Position numbers and translations under genes: made by a program
Notes under the pieces: model-generated
Seen by the model: only the letters and a program-made list of their open reading frames with translations
Databases searched by the model: none
Told to the model about the DNA's origin: nothing
In this document: piece by piece, positions 1 to 8,797 of the stretch
Layout: each line of letters begins with the position of its first letter
How positions within the stretch are numbered: position 1 is the first letter of the stretch
NCBI GenBank assembly: GCA_022825745.1
Contig: JAJDWF010000076.1
Coordinates: 1-39,129 of the forward strand
Direction: 5' to 3'
DNA from: Dehalococcoidia bacterium
GTDB taxonomy: Bacteria; Chloroflexota; Dehalococcoidia; Lucifugimonadales; UBA3495
DNA: 39,129 nucleotides

Positions 1-2187
1 GGCGTAGCGGAATACCGACATGCCGCCCAGGGCCGCAAAGTCGGCCGGGGCGTAGGGGCCAGCCCAGGGAGTGTCGCCGTCGCCGCCGGTGGCGATGCGC
101 GGCGGGTCGAGAATCGGAGCTAGCTCGGGGTTGACCATGGACAGCGGATGCTGCGGGCGCGTGCGGTGGACGCTGTTCCAGGTCCAATCTTCAATGTTCC
201 GTCCCAGCCTGTGGGTCAGCGTATGGACGCCTTCGTCCAGCGCCGCGCTCAACGCGGATTGCCAGGTTTCGCCTGACGGCAGCAGTGCGATATCGTTGGC
301 GGCGATGGCGTCGGTGACCAGGTTGCGGAAGCGGTTGAAAAACACCCCGCGTCCACGGTCCACGGGCTCCCATGCCAGCGCGGCCAGCCGTTCGCCCAGG
401 TTGTGCTTGAGCAGCCGCCACATCAGCGCATCCCGCATGGCACTGTAGATGGTGGGTTCCACCGCCTCGGGGTCCATGCTTCCCGACCAGGCGCGCAGCC
501 GCCGCAGGGCGGACGCAGTACGAGTGCCGGAGGGTTGCATAAGCTTCGACAGGGCGGCCACATAGGTTTGCGCCGGCAAAGAAATGCGCTCGGCGTGGAT
601 GCGGCCCATGTCGTTGGCGGACGGGTTTTTGATGGACTTAATGCCGTGGGCGACCCGCATGGCCCGGTAACCGGGGGCGAAGTCCATGGAGATGTAATAG
701 GGGTAATCAGCGGCAACCGGGCGGTTGTTGGCGGTGGCGATGTAACCCTCGGGCGGGTTGATGCTGCGGGGCAGGTCGGCGAAGGGGATGCTGCCCTGCC
801 ATTCGTGTTGGCCGTCCCAGCCGGCGAATGGCAGGGGAGCCGGCGCGTCGCCGGGACGGCGGGGGATTTCGCCGCGACATTGGTAGCCGATGTTGCCGTC
901 GGAGTCGGCCATGACGAAGTTGTTGACCGGGTCAACCCAGCCGTTCATGGCGTCGGCCAGTTCGGGAACGGTGCGGGCATCCAGCATGGAGCACAGGATG
1001 TCGGTCCACGGGTCGGGACCATCGCCGGCGGTATAGCGGAGGGCCAGGGCGTATCCGGACAGCGGGTCGCCCCCGACCACGGGGCCGTGATGAGTGGCCC
1101 AGGTGCGGATGTGAACGTGATTGGTCATAGAATCCGGGCCGTCGCGCACTCGGATAACCTCATCGCGGACGTCGGCGTTGTACCAGTCCTCATCGCGTTG
1201 GTAGAGGGAGGCGTCGGCGTCGTTGAACCGCTCGATGTAGAGGTCCTGGTAGTCGGCGGCGGTATGGGTCACACACCAGGCGACGTGTCCGTTATGTCCA
1301 AAATGGGGGAATCCCGGCAGGCCGGCGAATGAGACGCCAATAACGTCGAACGTGTCGCAGGCGACGTGGTTCTGGTAATAGACGCTGGGAGTGTCCAGCC
1401 CGCGATGGCTGTCGCCGGCCAGTATGGGCTTGCCGGTGGCGGTGCGCGAGCCTGAGATGACCCAGGAATTGGAGCCACTGTCGGTTTCGCCGATGAGGTT
1501 CAAATCGGCCGCGGCCTCGAGCATCTGCTGCAGCCCTATGTCCACCGGGCCATCGTAGTCCGCGCCAGTGGGAATGATCACGGGTTGGCCGGGCGGGTAG
1601 GACGGGAACAGATCTGCCGCGCGTTCCGGTCCCAACTCTTTGACCAAACGGGCGCGCCACGCCTTGCTCTCGAACACGCCCATGAAGATGTGGCGCACCT
1701 TGTAGATGGCCAGGCCGTGCCAGGGTTCCCACGGTTCGGGGTCGATGCCGGTGATGGCGTACTCCACGGGCAGGGGCGCGTCGCTGTTAATGAAGGCGTT
1801 GACGCCGGCGGCGTAGGCGTCGAGCATGGCGCGGGCGCGAGGGCCGGCAGCGGTGTAGTCGGCGCGGGCGGAATCTTCCAGCCGGTGACGACGCATCTGC
1901 ATGTCCTGGCCCACGACGGATTGACCGGCGGCCTCGGCCCAACGGCCCACGGCGCGGCGGCGGTCGTACTCCATGGCCCACAGACGATCCTGGGCGGTGA
2001 CGAATCCCTGGGCGAACCAGGCGTCATGCTCGTTGGCAGCACGAACGTGGGGGATGCCCAAAGAGTCGCGCCAAACGGTGACGGCGTCGTGGAGGCCGGC
2101 AAGTCGGACTTCACCGTCCATGGACGGGACGGCGGCCAGCAGTTCGGCGGCGGTGATGTTGGCAGCGCCAATGGCGGTTGCGGTCAT
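1..2187 (-). CDS. Penicillin acylase (S45) family N-terminal-nucleophile hydrolase, 3' end outside the window
   Basis: About 729 codons are visible, read leftwards from the ATG at 2185-2187; the frame is still open at base 1, so the C-terminus is missing. The family cleaves amide bonds (beta-lactam side chains, acyl-homoserine lactones and others) after self-cleavage into two chains. The segment SGSNSWVISGSRTATGKP holds the expected nucleophile, Ser239, preceded by a 238-residue alpha chain of normal size. The motif HFGHNGHVAWCVTH and a later TANNRP, the usual conserved beta-chain Asn region, also fit. The N-terminus (MTATAIGAANITAAE) shows no signal peptide, although many relatives are exported. 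An upstream ATG near 2218 runs into a stop after nine codons, which supports the chosen start. The gene is divergent from the flavin oxidoreductase that starts at 2269. The substrate cannot be told from sequence. Confidence 0.9.
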   Translation of the reverse strand, partial: MTATAIGAANITAAELLAAVPSMDGEVRLAGLHDAVTVWRDSLGIPHVRAANEHDAWFAQGFVTAQDRLWAMEYDRRRAVGRWAEAAGQSVVGQDMQMRRHRLEDSARADYTAAGPRARAMLDAYAAGVNAFINSDAPLPVEYAITGIDPEPWEPWHGLAIYKVRHIFMGVFESKAWRARLVKELGPERAADLFPSYPPGQPVIIPTGADYDGPVDIGLQQMLEAAADLNLIGETDSGSNSWVISGSRTATGKPILAGDSHRGLDTPSVYYQNHVACDTFDVIGVSFAGLPGFPHFGHNGHVAWCVTHTAADYQDLYIERFNDADASLYQRDEDWYNADVRDEVIRVRDGPDSMTNHVHIRTWATHHGPVVGGDPLSGYALALRYTAGDGPDPWTDILCSMLDARTVPELADAMNGWVDPVNNFVMADSDGNIGYQCRGEIPRRPGDAPAPLPFAGWDGQHEWQGSIPFADLPRSINPPEGYIATANNRPVAADYPYYISMDFAPGYRAMRVAHGIKSIKNPSANDMGRIHAERISLPAQTYVAALSKLMQPSGTRTASALRRLRAWSGSMDPEAVEPTIYSAMRDALMWRLLKHNLGERLAALAWEPVDRGRGVFFNRFRNLVTDAIAANDIALLPSGETWQSALSAALDEGVHTLTHRLGRNIEDWTWNSVHRTRPQHPLSMVNPELAPILDPPRIATGGDGDTPWAGPYAPADFAALGGMSVFRYA

Positions 2188-2268
2188 GTCAGGGTGGCTC
2201 CCGTTGGTTTGCAGCCATAGTACAATATGATCGCTCCCAACGCAGTAAGACACTCAAGGTGCCGTCTC

Positions 2269-3186
2269 ATGGTTCAGTGTTCCTTCCGCCTCCCCAACGC
2301 CGACTACCTGGGTTTCCCGGCTACCACGAAGGCCATTCTGGAAACCGCCCTCAAAGCCGAGGATGCCGGGTTCGACGCCCTGTTCGTCAACGACCACGTG
2401 ATAGTTGACGACTCCCCGCGCAGCGAGCCGTGGCGCAACGTGTACGACCCCCTCATGACGCTGGCCTACGTGGCGGCGCGCACTTCCCGGATCCGGCTGG
2501 GAACGTCGGTGCTCATCATGCCCTACCGCAACCCCGTCGTTACCGCCAAGATGGTGGCGACCCTGGACCAGCTTTCCGAAGGCCGGGCCATCGTCGGCAT
2601 TGGGGCCGGCTGGAACGAGGCGGAGTATGCCGCGCTAGGCGTGCCCCACGGGGAGCGCGGCGCGCGCACCAACGAGTACCTGCGCATCTGGAAAGCCTGC
2701 TGGGAACCCGACCCGGTCACGTTTCACGGACGCTTTTTCTCCTTTGACGATATGCACGTCAGCCCCAAGCCGGTCCAGCAGCCCCATCCGCCCATCTGGG
2801 TGGGCGGATCCGGGCGTCCCTCGCTGCGCCGCGCCGCCCGCTTCGCCGAGGTGTGGCAGCCCACGCCTACGGCGCTGCCTGACCTGATAGCAAACCAGGC
2901 GTACCTGCGGGGTTACTCCGCCGAGATCGGACGCGAAACGCCGCCGCGCACCCGCATGAGTTTCAGGATCATCGTCAGCAGCATCACCGGAGTCTCCGCC
3001 TCGGGTAGCGACCGGCCGCCGGGTCTGGGTACACCGGAGCAGATTGCATCGGACATGAACCGCTACCGCCAGGAGGCTGGGCTGGAGGAGTTCCAGCTCA
3101 ACTGCCACGAGTGCGGCAACCTGCAACAATTGCTGGACACCATCGACGTGTTGACGCAGGAAATCCTGCCCAAAGTTGACGACTAA
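2269..3186 (+). CDS. LLM-class (luciferase-like) flavin-dependent oxidoreductase
   Basis: 305 residues. Members are TIM-barrel enzymes that use FMN or F420 to oxidise or monooxygenate small organic substrates. The N-terminal FRLPN strand, the segments EDAGFDALFVNDHV and RIRLGTSVLIMPYRNPV, and GRAIVGIGAGWNEAEY are typical of the TIGR03619-like F420-dependent subgroup. IWVGGSGRPSLRRAARFAEVW follows in the second half. The frame is open from an ATG at 2227, but the family N-terminus aligns with the ATG at 2269, which has an AAGGT upstream, so I chose 2269. It is followed after about 56 bp by an acyl-CoA-dehydrogenase-fold flavoprotein, so the pair may act on the same class of compound. The cofactor (FMN or F420) is not decided by the sequence. 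Confidence 0.9.
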   Translation: MVQCSFRLPNADYLGFPATTKAILETALKAEDAGFDALFVNDHVIVDDSPRSEPWRNVYDPLMTLAYVAARTSRIRLGTSVLIMPYRNPVVTAKMVATLDQLSEGRAIVGIGAGWNEAEYAALGVPHGERGARTNEYLRIWKACWEPDPVTFHGRFFSFDDMHVSPKPVQQPHPPIWVGGSGRPSLRRAARFAEVWQPTPTALPDLIANQAYLRGYSAEIGRETPPRTRMSFRIIVSSITGVSASGSDRPPGLGTPEQIASDMNRYRQEAGLEEFQLNCHECGNLQQLLDTIDVLTQEILPKVDD

Positions 3187-3242
3187 GACTCTTGCCTCCA
3201 TTCCCGAGCAGGCGGATACCCGGAAACGTCCAACCGAATAGC

Positions 3243-4415
3243 GTGATAACTTTCCCTACCGACCGCGCCGAGAAACGCCGCGTCCTGATGGATGCGGTGG
3301 AGAGCGTCCGGCCCACCCTGGAAGCCAATGCCCTTTTGGCCGAGGAGTCCGCAACTCTGCCGCCGGCATCCGTGGACGCGCTCTACGACTCCGGGCTGCT
3401 GCGCCTCAAGTTGCCTCATGTGCTGGGTGGGGCGGAGGCCGATCCCGTGACTCAGCTCGACGTGCTGGAAGCGGTGAGCCGCATCGACCCCGCCGCCGGC
3501 TGGTGCCTGATGATCGGCGCGGCCAGCGTGGGCAGCCTCGGCGCGTTTCTGCCCGATGACGCCATTGACGAGTTGTTTGTTGGCGGGAACCCGCCGCGCA
3601 CCGCCGGCGCGTTTGCCCCGTACGGCACGGCGATTCCGGTAGCTGGCGGTTACCGCGTATCGGGACGCTGGCCCTTCGGCAGCGGCGTCCGCCATTCCGA
3701 TTGGGTATCCGCCGGCGCCCGTGTGAAAAGCGACGATGCCCGCCCCCTGCAACTGCGGGTGGTCATGCCTCGCCGCGAGGTCACCGTCCACGACAACTGG
3801 CAGGTCATGGGATTGCGCGGCACCGGCAGCTGCGACTTTTCAGTAGCCGACCTCTTCGTTCCGACGCGGTTCGCGTGGGATGTATCGCTCACCGAACCTT
3901 TGCGGGGCGGCGCGCTGTATCGCCTCGGACGGCCCGGTTTCGTTACCAACGAACATTCGGCATTCGCCCTGGGCGTGGGGCGCCGGGCGCTGGATGCCTT
4001 CGCCGACGTTGCCGCCGGCAAGACGCGCGGGTACAACTCAACGAACCTGCTGGCGCAACGCTCGGTGATCCAGCGCTGCCTCGGTGAAGGCGATATGCGT
4101 CTGCGCGCCGCCCGCGCCCTGAACGTCGAAATCCTCGGTGACGCCTGGGACGCGGTGTGCGCAGGACACCCACCGCCGCCACCGTTGCAGGCCCAGATGC
4201 GCGCCGTCGCCACTCACACCACAGACGTGGCCGCAGATGTGGCCACCCAGGCTTTCCGCTACGGCGGCGGTTCGGCGTTGTTCACCACCAGCATCCTGCA
4301 GCAGTGCCTCCGCGACATCAACGCCGCGGCGCAGCATCAGATGGTCAGCGACACCGCTTATGAGAACCACGGGCAATTCCTGCTGGGCCTGCCGGACGCG
4401 CGGGTGATGGAATGA
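3243..4415 (+). CDS. Acyl-CoA dehydrogenase-fold flavoprotein (HpaC/HsaA-type monooxygenase-like)
   Basis: About 390 residues. The N-terminal half-domain (SGLLRLKLPHVLGGAEADP), the central beta domain (YRVSGRWPFGSGVRHSDW, then MGLRGTGSCDFSVADLFVP) and a C-terminal helical domain ending FLLGLPDAR match the acyl-CoA dehydrogenase type-2 C-terminal family. That family includes two-component flavin monooxygenases for aromatic and steroid rings as well as true dehydrogenases. The usual catalytic Glu of acyl-CoA dehydrogenases is not evident, which favours the monooxygenase-like branch; this is an inference. The start is uncertain: TTG at 3192, GTG at 3243 or ATG at 3289 are all in frame. None has a strong ribosome site, and 3243 gives a normal family length. 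It lies directly behind the luciferase-like gene and 24 bp before galU. Confidence 0.85.
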   Translation: MITFPTDRAEKRRVLMDAVESVRPTLEANALLAEESATLPPASVDALYDSGLLRLKLPHVLGGAEADPVTQLDVLEAVSRIDPAAGWCLMIGAASVGSLGAFLPDDAIDELFVGGNPPRTAGAFAPYGTAIPVAGGYRVSGRWPFGSGVRHSDWVSAGARVKSDDARPLQLRVVMPRREVTVHDNWQVMGLRGTGSCDFSVADLFVPTRFAWDVSLTEPLRGGALYRLGRPGFVTNEHSAFALGVGRRALDAFADVAAGKTRGYNSTNLLAQRSVIQRCLGEGDMRLRAARALNVEILGDAWDAVCAGHPPPPPLQAQMRAVATHTTDVAADVATQAFRYGGGSALFTTSILQQCLRDINAAAQHQMVSDTAYENHGQFLLGLPDARVME

Positions 4416-4439
4416 TGCCGTCGTGCTATCATCCCTGCC

Positions 4440-5312
4440 ATGCCTGCCGCCATTCGTAAAGCCGTAATCCCCGCCGCCGGCCTTGGAACGCGTTTCCTGC
4501 CCGTCACCCGCTCCGTGCCCAAGGAACTGCTGCCCATCCTGGACCGGCCAATGCTGCAATACGTGGTTGCCGAGGCTGCGGAAGCCGGTATCACCGACGT
4601 CATCATCGTCACTTCGCCCGGCAAAGAGGGCATCGCCGACTATTTCCGGCCCCGGCCCGACCTTGAAGAACGGCTGGCCGACGACGCCGCGCTGCTGGAA
4701 AAGGTGCAGTCCGGGGCGCGCCTGGCCGACGTGTCCTTCGTGATCCAGGAAGAGCCGCTGGGCCTGGGTCACGCCGTGCTGACCGCTCGCGACGCCGTCG
4801 GCGACGAACCGTTCGCCGTAATCCTGCCCGACGACATCATCGCCCACACCCCCGGCGTCCTTTCGCAAATGATGATGGGGATGGCTGACGCCGGCGATGC
4901 AGCCGCCGTAGCCGTGGAGCGCGTGCCCTGGGAACTAGTGCACAACTATGGCGTGGTGGATGCCGAATCGGTGGGAGGCGGGGGGCATCGAGTGCGGGGG
5001 TTGGTGGAGAAACCGCCGCCCGGCACTGCGCCGTCCAACCTGTCCATCGTGGGCCGATACCTGCTGCCCGCCGCCGTATTCGATTGCCTGGAACGCACAG
5101 CACCCGGCGCGCGCAACGAAATCCAGCTCACCGACGGCCTGGCCCTGCTGATGGAGGACACGCCGCTGTACGCCTGTGAATTCGCGGGCATCCGGTACGA
5201 CGGAGGCAACCCCATGGGACTGCTGCGCGCGTCCCTGGAACACGCCCTGCAACGGGACGATACCCGCGAGGCGGTCGCCGAGTTGATTCGCACGCTGGCG
5301 GCCGAACTGTAA
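4440..5312 (+). CDS. galU: UTP-glucose-1-phosphate uridylyltransferase
   Basis: 290 residues, normal for GalU. The enzyme makes UDP-glucose from UTP and glucose-1-phosphate for envelope polysaccharides and glycolipids. The nucleotide-binding start KAVIPAAGLGTRFLPVT, the active-site PKELLPI, the metal-binding ILPDDII, the segments VEKPP and GRYLLPAAVFDCLE, and the EIQLTDGL motif are all present in order. The ATG at 4440 starts the conserved N-terminus directly. It sits 24 bp after the flavoprotein gene and 24 bp before the ketopantoate-reductase-like gene; the same direction and short gaps suggest co-transcription, but the functions are unrelated on their face. Confidence 0.93.
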   Translation: MPAAIRKAVIPAAGLGTRFLPVTRSVPKELLPILDRPMLQYVVAEAAEAGITDVIIVTSPGKEGIADYFRPRPDLEERLADDAALLEKVQSGARLADVSFVIQEEPLGLGHAVLTARDAVGDEPFAVILPDDIIAHTPGVLSQMMMGMADAGDAAAVAVERVPWELVHNYGVVDAESVGGGGHRVRGLVEKPPPGTAPSNLSIVGRYLLPAAVFDCLERTAPGARNEIQLTDGLALLMEDTPLYACEFAGIRYDGGNPMGLLRASLEHALQRDDTREAVAELIRTLAAEL

Positions 5313-5336
5313 ACTCTCCCGAACTGGACTGACCGC

Positions 5337-6266
5337 ATGAAAGTAGCAGTCATGGGCGCCGGCAGCATCGGCGGATACTTCGGCGGCATGCTGGCCCGCG
5401 ATGGCCACGACGTAACACTCATCGCCCGCGGCGACCACCTGGACGCGATTCGCAGTGATGGACTGCGCATGCAAACCGAGGCCGGCGATTTCGTGGTGTC
5501 CTGCTCCGCCACCGACGACCCGGCCGGCGTCGGCCCGGTGGAGCTGGCCCTGCTCACCACCAAGACCTACCACAACGCTGACGCCGTGCCGTCGATGGCG
5601 CCCATGGTCGGGCCGGACACTGCCGTCCTCTGCTTGCAGAACGGCATCGATTCGTACCAGCCGTTGCTGGACGCCTTTCCCGACGCCACCGTGCTGCCCG
5701 GCGCGGCCTACATCGAGGCCAGCCGCACGGGTCCCGGCGCCGTCCGACAGTCCGGGCACGTGGTGCGCATCGTCACTGGCCCCGTGCGCGGCGCCGACCC
5801 TTCCCACGGCCAACGCGCGGCGGAAATCTGCGCCGCTTTCCAAGCCGCCGGAGTGCCCGCGGAGGCATCCGACGACATCGCCGTTACCCTTTGGACCAAG
5901 TTCCTGTTCATCGCCACCATGGCCGGAACCACCTCCCTGGCCCGGGAGTACATTAACGACCTTCTCCCCCGGCCCGAGTGGCGCAAGATCATCCTCGGCT
6001 GCATGGAAGAGATCGAGCGGGCCGGCCGCGCTTCCGGCGTAGAGCTGGCCCCCGACATCGTGGCCGACACCATCAACTACATCGAAGCCGGCGGGGCCGC
6101 CATGCGTTCGTCCATGCACGCCGACCTGACGGCCGGCCGGCCAATGGAGCTGGAAACGCTCAACGGCGCGGTGGTTCGCGCTGGGGTGTCCGCCGGCGTC
6201 CCCACGCCCATCAACGACGTAATCTACGCCGCCCTCAAGCCCTACGCGGCCGGCAACCCCGTTTAG
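5337..6266 (+). CDS. Ketopantoate reductase family (ApbA/PanE) protein
   Basis: 309 residues. The family reduces 2-dehydropantoate with NADPH in pantothenate and CoA synthesis, but many genomes carry several paralogues of unknown substrate. The Rossmann start MKVAVMGAGSIGGYFGGMLA, the segment LALLTTKTYHN and CLQNGIDS form the N-terminal domain. The C-terminal helical domain has TLWTKFLFIATMAGTTSLAR, with the expected catalytic Lys, and the end motif SMHADLTAGRPMELETLNGA with the conserved Glu. The ATG at 5337 is the family start. The stop lies only 6 bp from the stop of the convergent kinase gene, so no terminator fits between them. Assignment to PanE itself rather than a paralogue is unsure, so no symbol is given. 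Confidence 0.88.
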   Translation: MKVAVMGAGSIGGYFGGMLARDGHDVTLIARGDHLDAIRSDGLRMQTEAGDFVVSCSATDDPAGVGPVELALLTTKTYHNADAVPSMAPMVGPDTAVLCLQNGIDSYQPLLDAFPDATVLPGAAYIEASRTGPGAVRQSGHVVRIVTGPVRGADPSHGQRAAEICAAFQAAGVPAEASDDIAVTLWTKFLFIATMAGTTSLAREYINDLLPRPEWRKIILGCMEEIERAGRASGVELAPDIVADTINYIEAGGAAMRSSMHADLTAGRPMELETLNGAVVRAGVSAGVPTPINDVIYAALKPYAAGNPV

Positions 6267-6272
6267 CGCGGG

Positions 6273-8762
6273 TCAGTTGCCGAACTGGGGCGCTTCGGTG
6301 ATTTCGCGCAGGGTTCCTTCCGTAACGTACACTCGGAAGCTGGTGGAATGCATGTCGTCGCTGCTGCAAGCCGTGTCGTACACAGTGCCAGGACAGCGAC
6401 CTACGGCCTCGTCGGTCTGGTAGGTTACGGGGCCTACGTAATAGCATTCGCCCGGAATGACTTCCCGCAGTTCTTCCCTGGGGATAGTTTTACTGAACTC
6501 CAGCAATATCGCATTTTGCGCGTTCTCAATGGTGGCGCTAGGCCGGTCGGCCAGGTACATCCAGTATTGCTGCCGGGCCTCGTCGCCTACAAAGCAGCCG
6601 GAGACGTATTGATCGACGCCGGGCGCGCGGGACAGGTGGCCGGGAGGAGGCCCCCGCTGCGCCAGCATTGCCGGGTCCGGGTAGGGCGGTGGCGTGGGGG
6701 TGGGCGGGATGGCAACCACCGCCAATTCGCCGACCACGGCGGACCTATCGCCCACGGTGGCCGAGATGTGGTGGACGCCGGCGGCCATTATGGCCGGAAC
6801 CGCTATATTCTCGATCAGTGCGTCGCCGTTCACGTCGGTAGTGATGGTTCGGTCGCCCAGGATATCGTAGCCCTGAATGCTGACTCCATGCACCAGCGTG
6901 TAGGGCGGGAATCCGGTCAACCTCACGGCTACGGTTTCCCCGGGAAAAGCCGTGGCCGGCAGCACGTTTAAAACGGGGGCCGGAGTGGGTGCAACGACCG
7001 CAGTGGGCGGTGGCGTCGGGGTCGGCGTAGGTTCCGGTGTAGCTGTGGGCTCGGGCGTGTTGGTGGGGACCGGTGTCGGCGTGGGTTCCGGCGTATTCGT
7101 AGGGACTGGCGTAGGTGTGGGTTCCGGGGTGTCGGTGGCCACCGGCGCCGCTGCCGGGACGGGCGCGGGAGAGTCGGTCGGAACGACGAGCGGAACTGCG
7201 GCAGCCGCGCCGCCGGCTGCTGAAGCAACGTTGGCGCCGCCCCCGTTGCTCGCCTCTTGCAAGCTTCTTTCAAAGCTCCAATCTTGCCATTCCCGGTAGC
7301 CCGCTGCGCCCATACCGACCAGGATGAATAAGCCAAGCAGCGAAGCCGCGCCAATGGCAGCGTAGCGTCGCCTGGCGTTGGAACTGCTGAACTGGCTCCT
7401 GGCCGGAACCAGGAAGATGAACGCCGCCCCCACGCCTAACCCCAGCCACAGCCACCATGGCCAAACGGATATGGCCGCTCCGATCAGTCCCAGCAAGAAC
7501 CAGAAGCTGACCAGCGACGCGACGCCGATCACGATCCAGCGCTGCCTGGTGATGGGAGATTCCAGCAGCCTTCGAACCGGGAAGTAGAAGAACAGCCCCG
7601 CTAACACGAGCAGCGATATCCACCAGAAGGGCCGGAACTGCTCGAAGAACATGAGGGGCATCAACGCCCCGTAGCCGGCCACCGCCGACAGCCACAGCGG
7701 CCAGTCGTAACCGGAAGGAGTGTAATAGCGTCGCGGACCCGGCGCCGGCGATGGCGACGGCCGTGGAGTACGCCCCGGCGCCGGCGATGGACCTGACGAT
7801 GGCGACTGCGAAGGCGAGGGAGCCGGGACTGCCGGCATTTCCAGCAGGGCTTGCACCCACTCTTCCGGCGTGGGCCGGGGGTCATCTTTGTGCGCCCGGT
7901 CGAAGCAGCGCAGGAACAGCTCCTTCTGCTTGTCGGTCAGGCTGTCCCAAGCGTCGTTGTAGGGCGCAGGGGCAGTGAGGCCGGGGTCTGCCGGGGGAAA
8001 CAGCCAGGCGCTGATCCGGTCGCCGGGCAGCGTAACGTTGGGCCGGTTGGTGACGGTGTAGGGATGGTAGCCGGTGAGCAGGTGGAAGATGACCACGGCC
8101 AGGCCGAAGCGGTCATGATTCTGGGTACGGTTGGCGTAGTCGCCCTGGGCTTCCGGGGCCTGAAACTCGGGACGCCCCATGCCGTTGGAAAAGGAGCGGC
8201 CGGTGGCGGAGTCGGTGAAACCGTAGGAATCGCAGTCCACCATGGCGATGTCGTTCTGCCGGTTGACCTCGACGTTCTTCTCGTTGACGTCGCCGATGAC
8301 GTAACCGGCGTCATGAACGGCGTTGAAGCCCAGAGCCAGGTTGCGCGCCATGCGCACGCGGTCGTCAATCTGTATCTCGCGGGCTTGCGCCGCCCCGGTG
8401 CCCTGGGCCGCCCGGCGGTTGTAATACTCGACGATGGGTTCCCAGGATTCGCCGGGGTTGAGCGTGGGCATGGTGTAGCCGACGATGATTCCGCTCTCCC
8501 GGACTTCGTGCTGGGGCCAGGTGATGTGCCAGGTTACGCCCAGCCCGGGCTGTACCGGGTGGCTTACCAGGTGGCTGATTTTGGCGTCGGCGTCCTGGGG
8601 CGTCCGGCCCGGGTGCCAGATTTTAACCACCGAGCCGGGGTCATCGTCCACCAGGTGAACCACGCCCTCGCCGCCCTCGCCCAGCTTTTGGCCCGGCACG
8701 ACGGGGTTGCCGCTTTCGTCCACGAAGCGGCGGCCGGAGAGGGGATTGGATGAGGTAGTCAT
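6273..8762 (-). CDS. Transmembrane Ser/Thr-kinase-like receptor (YegI-like), kinase of the TerY-P-type module
   Basis: 829 residues. The cytoplasmic kinase domain spans about 24-310: glycine loop LGEGGEGVV (28-35), Lys48 in VVKIW, catalytic Asp158 in IGDVNEKN, Asn163, the metal Asp176 in VDCD instead of DFG, and APE at 202-204. The variant catalytic loop and DCD resemble E. coli YegI-type kinases. A Pro-Ser linker (311-345) leads to about five membrane segments (355-490), which would place the C-terminus outside the cell. Then come a Pro-Thr stalk (545-587), an Ig-like beta region (595-690), and a terminal domain with four or five Cys that could form disulfides. It is the last gene of the PP2C/vWA operon, 35 bp after the TM2 gene. 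Its ATG has no clear ribosome site and a small hairpin lies just upstream. Substrates are unknown; the phosphatase and vWA neighbours are likely partners. Confidence 0.85.
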   Translation of the reverse strand: MTTSSNPLSGRRFVDESGNPVVPGQKLGEGGEGVVHLVDDDPGSVVKIWHPGRTPQDADAKISHLVSHPVQPGLGVTWHITWPQHEVRESGIIVGYTMPTLNPGESWEPIVEYYNRRAAQGTGAAQAREIQIDDRVRMARNLALGFNAVHDAGYVIGDVNEKNVEVNRQNDIAMVDCDSYGFTDSATGRSFSNGMGRPEFQAPEAQGDYANRTQNHDRFGLAVVIFHLLTGYHPYTVTNRPNVTLPGDRISAWLFPPADPGLTAPAPYNDAWDSLTDKQKELFLRCFDRAHKDDPRPTPEEWVQALLEMPAVPAPSPSQSPSSGPSPAPGRTPRPSPSPAPGPRRYYTPSGYDWPLWLSAVAGYGALMPLMFFEQFRPFWWISLLVLAGLFFYFPVRRLLESPITRQRWIVIGVASLVSFWFLLGLIGAAISVWPWWLWLGLGVGAAFIFLVPARSQFSSSNARRRYAAIGAASLLGLFILVGMGAAGYREWQDWSFERSLQEASNGGGANVASAAGGAAAAVPLVVPTDSPAPVPAAAPVATDTPEPTPTPVPTNTPEPTPTPVPTNTPEPTATPEPTPTPTPPPTAVVAPTPAPVLNVLPATAFPGETVAVRLTGFPPYTLVHGVSIQGYDILGDRTITTDVNGDALIENIAVPAIMAAGVHHISATVGDRSAVVGELAVVAIPPTPTPPPYPDPAMLAQRGPPPGHLSRAPGVDQYVSGCFVGDEARQQYWMYLADRPSATIENAQNAILLEFSKTIPREELREVIPGECYYVGPVTYQTDEAVGRCPGTVYDTACSSDDMHSTSFRVYVTEGTLREITEAPQFGN
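7005..7130 (-). repeat. Tandem 36-bp repeats coding for a Pro-Thr stalk in the kinase
   Basis: The coding strand repeats a 36-bp unit specifying NTPEPTPTPVPT-like 12-mers about three times, with decayed copies at both ends. It encodes the extracellular stalk of the kinase receptor at residues 545-586. Similar Pro-Thr stalks occur in the lipoprotein gene at 24317. On the opposite strand the repeat produces an open frame rich in Gly-Val, which is an artefact. Confidence 0.8.
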
Positions 8763-8769
8763 GGTCGGT

Positions 8770-8782
8770 CGCGTTTGACGCG
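8770..8782 (-). promoter_or_regulatory. Small hairpin just before the kinase start
   Basis: CGCGT-TTG-ACGCG gives a perfect 5-bp stem with a 3-base loop, ending 8 bp upstream of the kinase ATG at 8760-8762, where a ribosome site would lie. No clear Shine-Dalgarno sequence is present. It could lower translation of the last gene of the operon, but a stem this short can arise by chance. Confidence 0.25.
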
Positions 8783-8797
8783 CTTATCACTAGGCGG

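Noticed and set aside
403-2220. Long plus-strand open frames opposite the acylase gene
   Set aside because: The minus-strand frame contains the full penicillin-acylase motifs from the start to base 1; the plus frames are low-complexity Gly/Val/His shadows.
6267-6272. Terminator between the ketopantoate-reductase-like gene and the kinase gene
   Set aside because: Only six bases separate the two stops, and no hairpin with a T run is seen in the adjoining coding ends.
7005-7130. Tandem repeats considered as a CRISPR array
   Set aside because: The repeats are contiguous without spacers, lie in frame within a coding gene, and encode a Pro-Thr stalk.
6952-7299. Gly-Val repeat protein on the plus strand
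   Set aside because: It is the reverse complement of the Pro-Thr stalk repeats of the kinase. The same artefact appears at 24286-24813.
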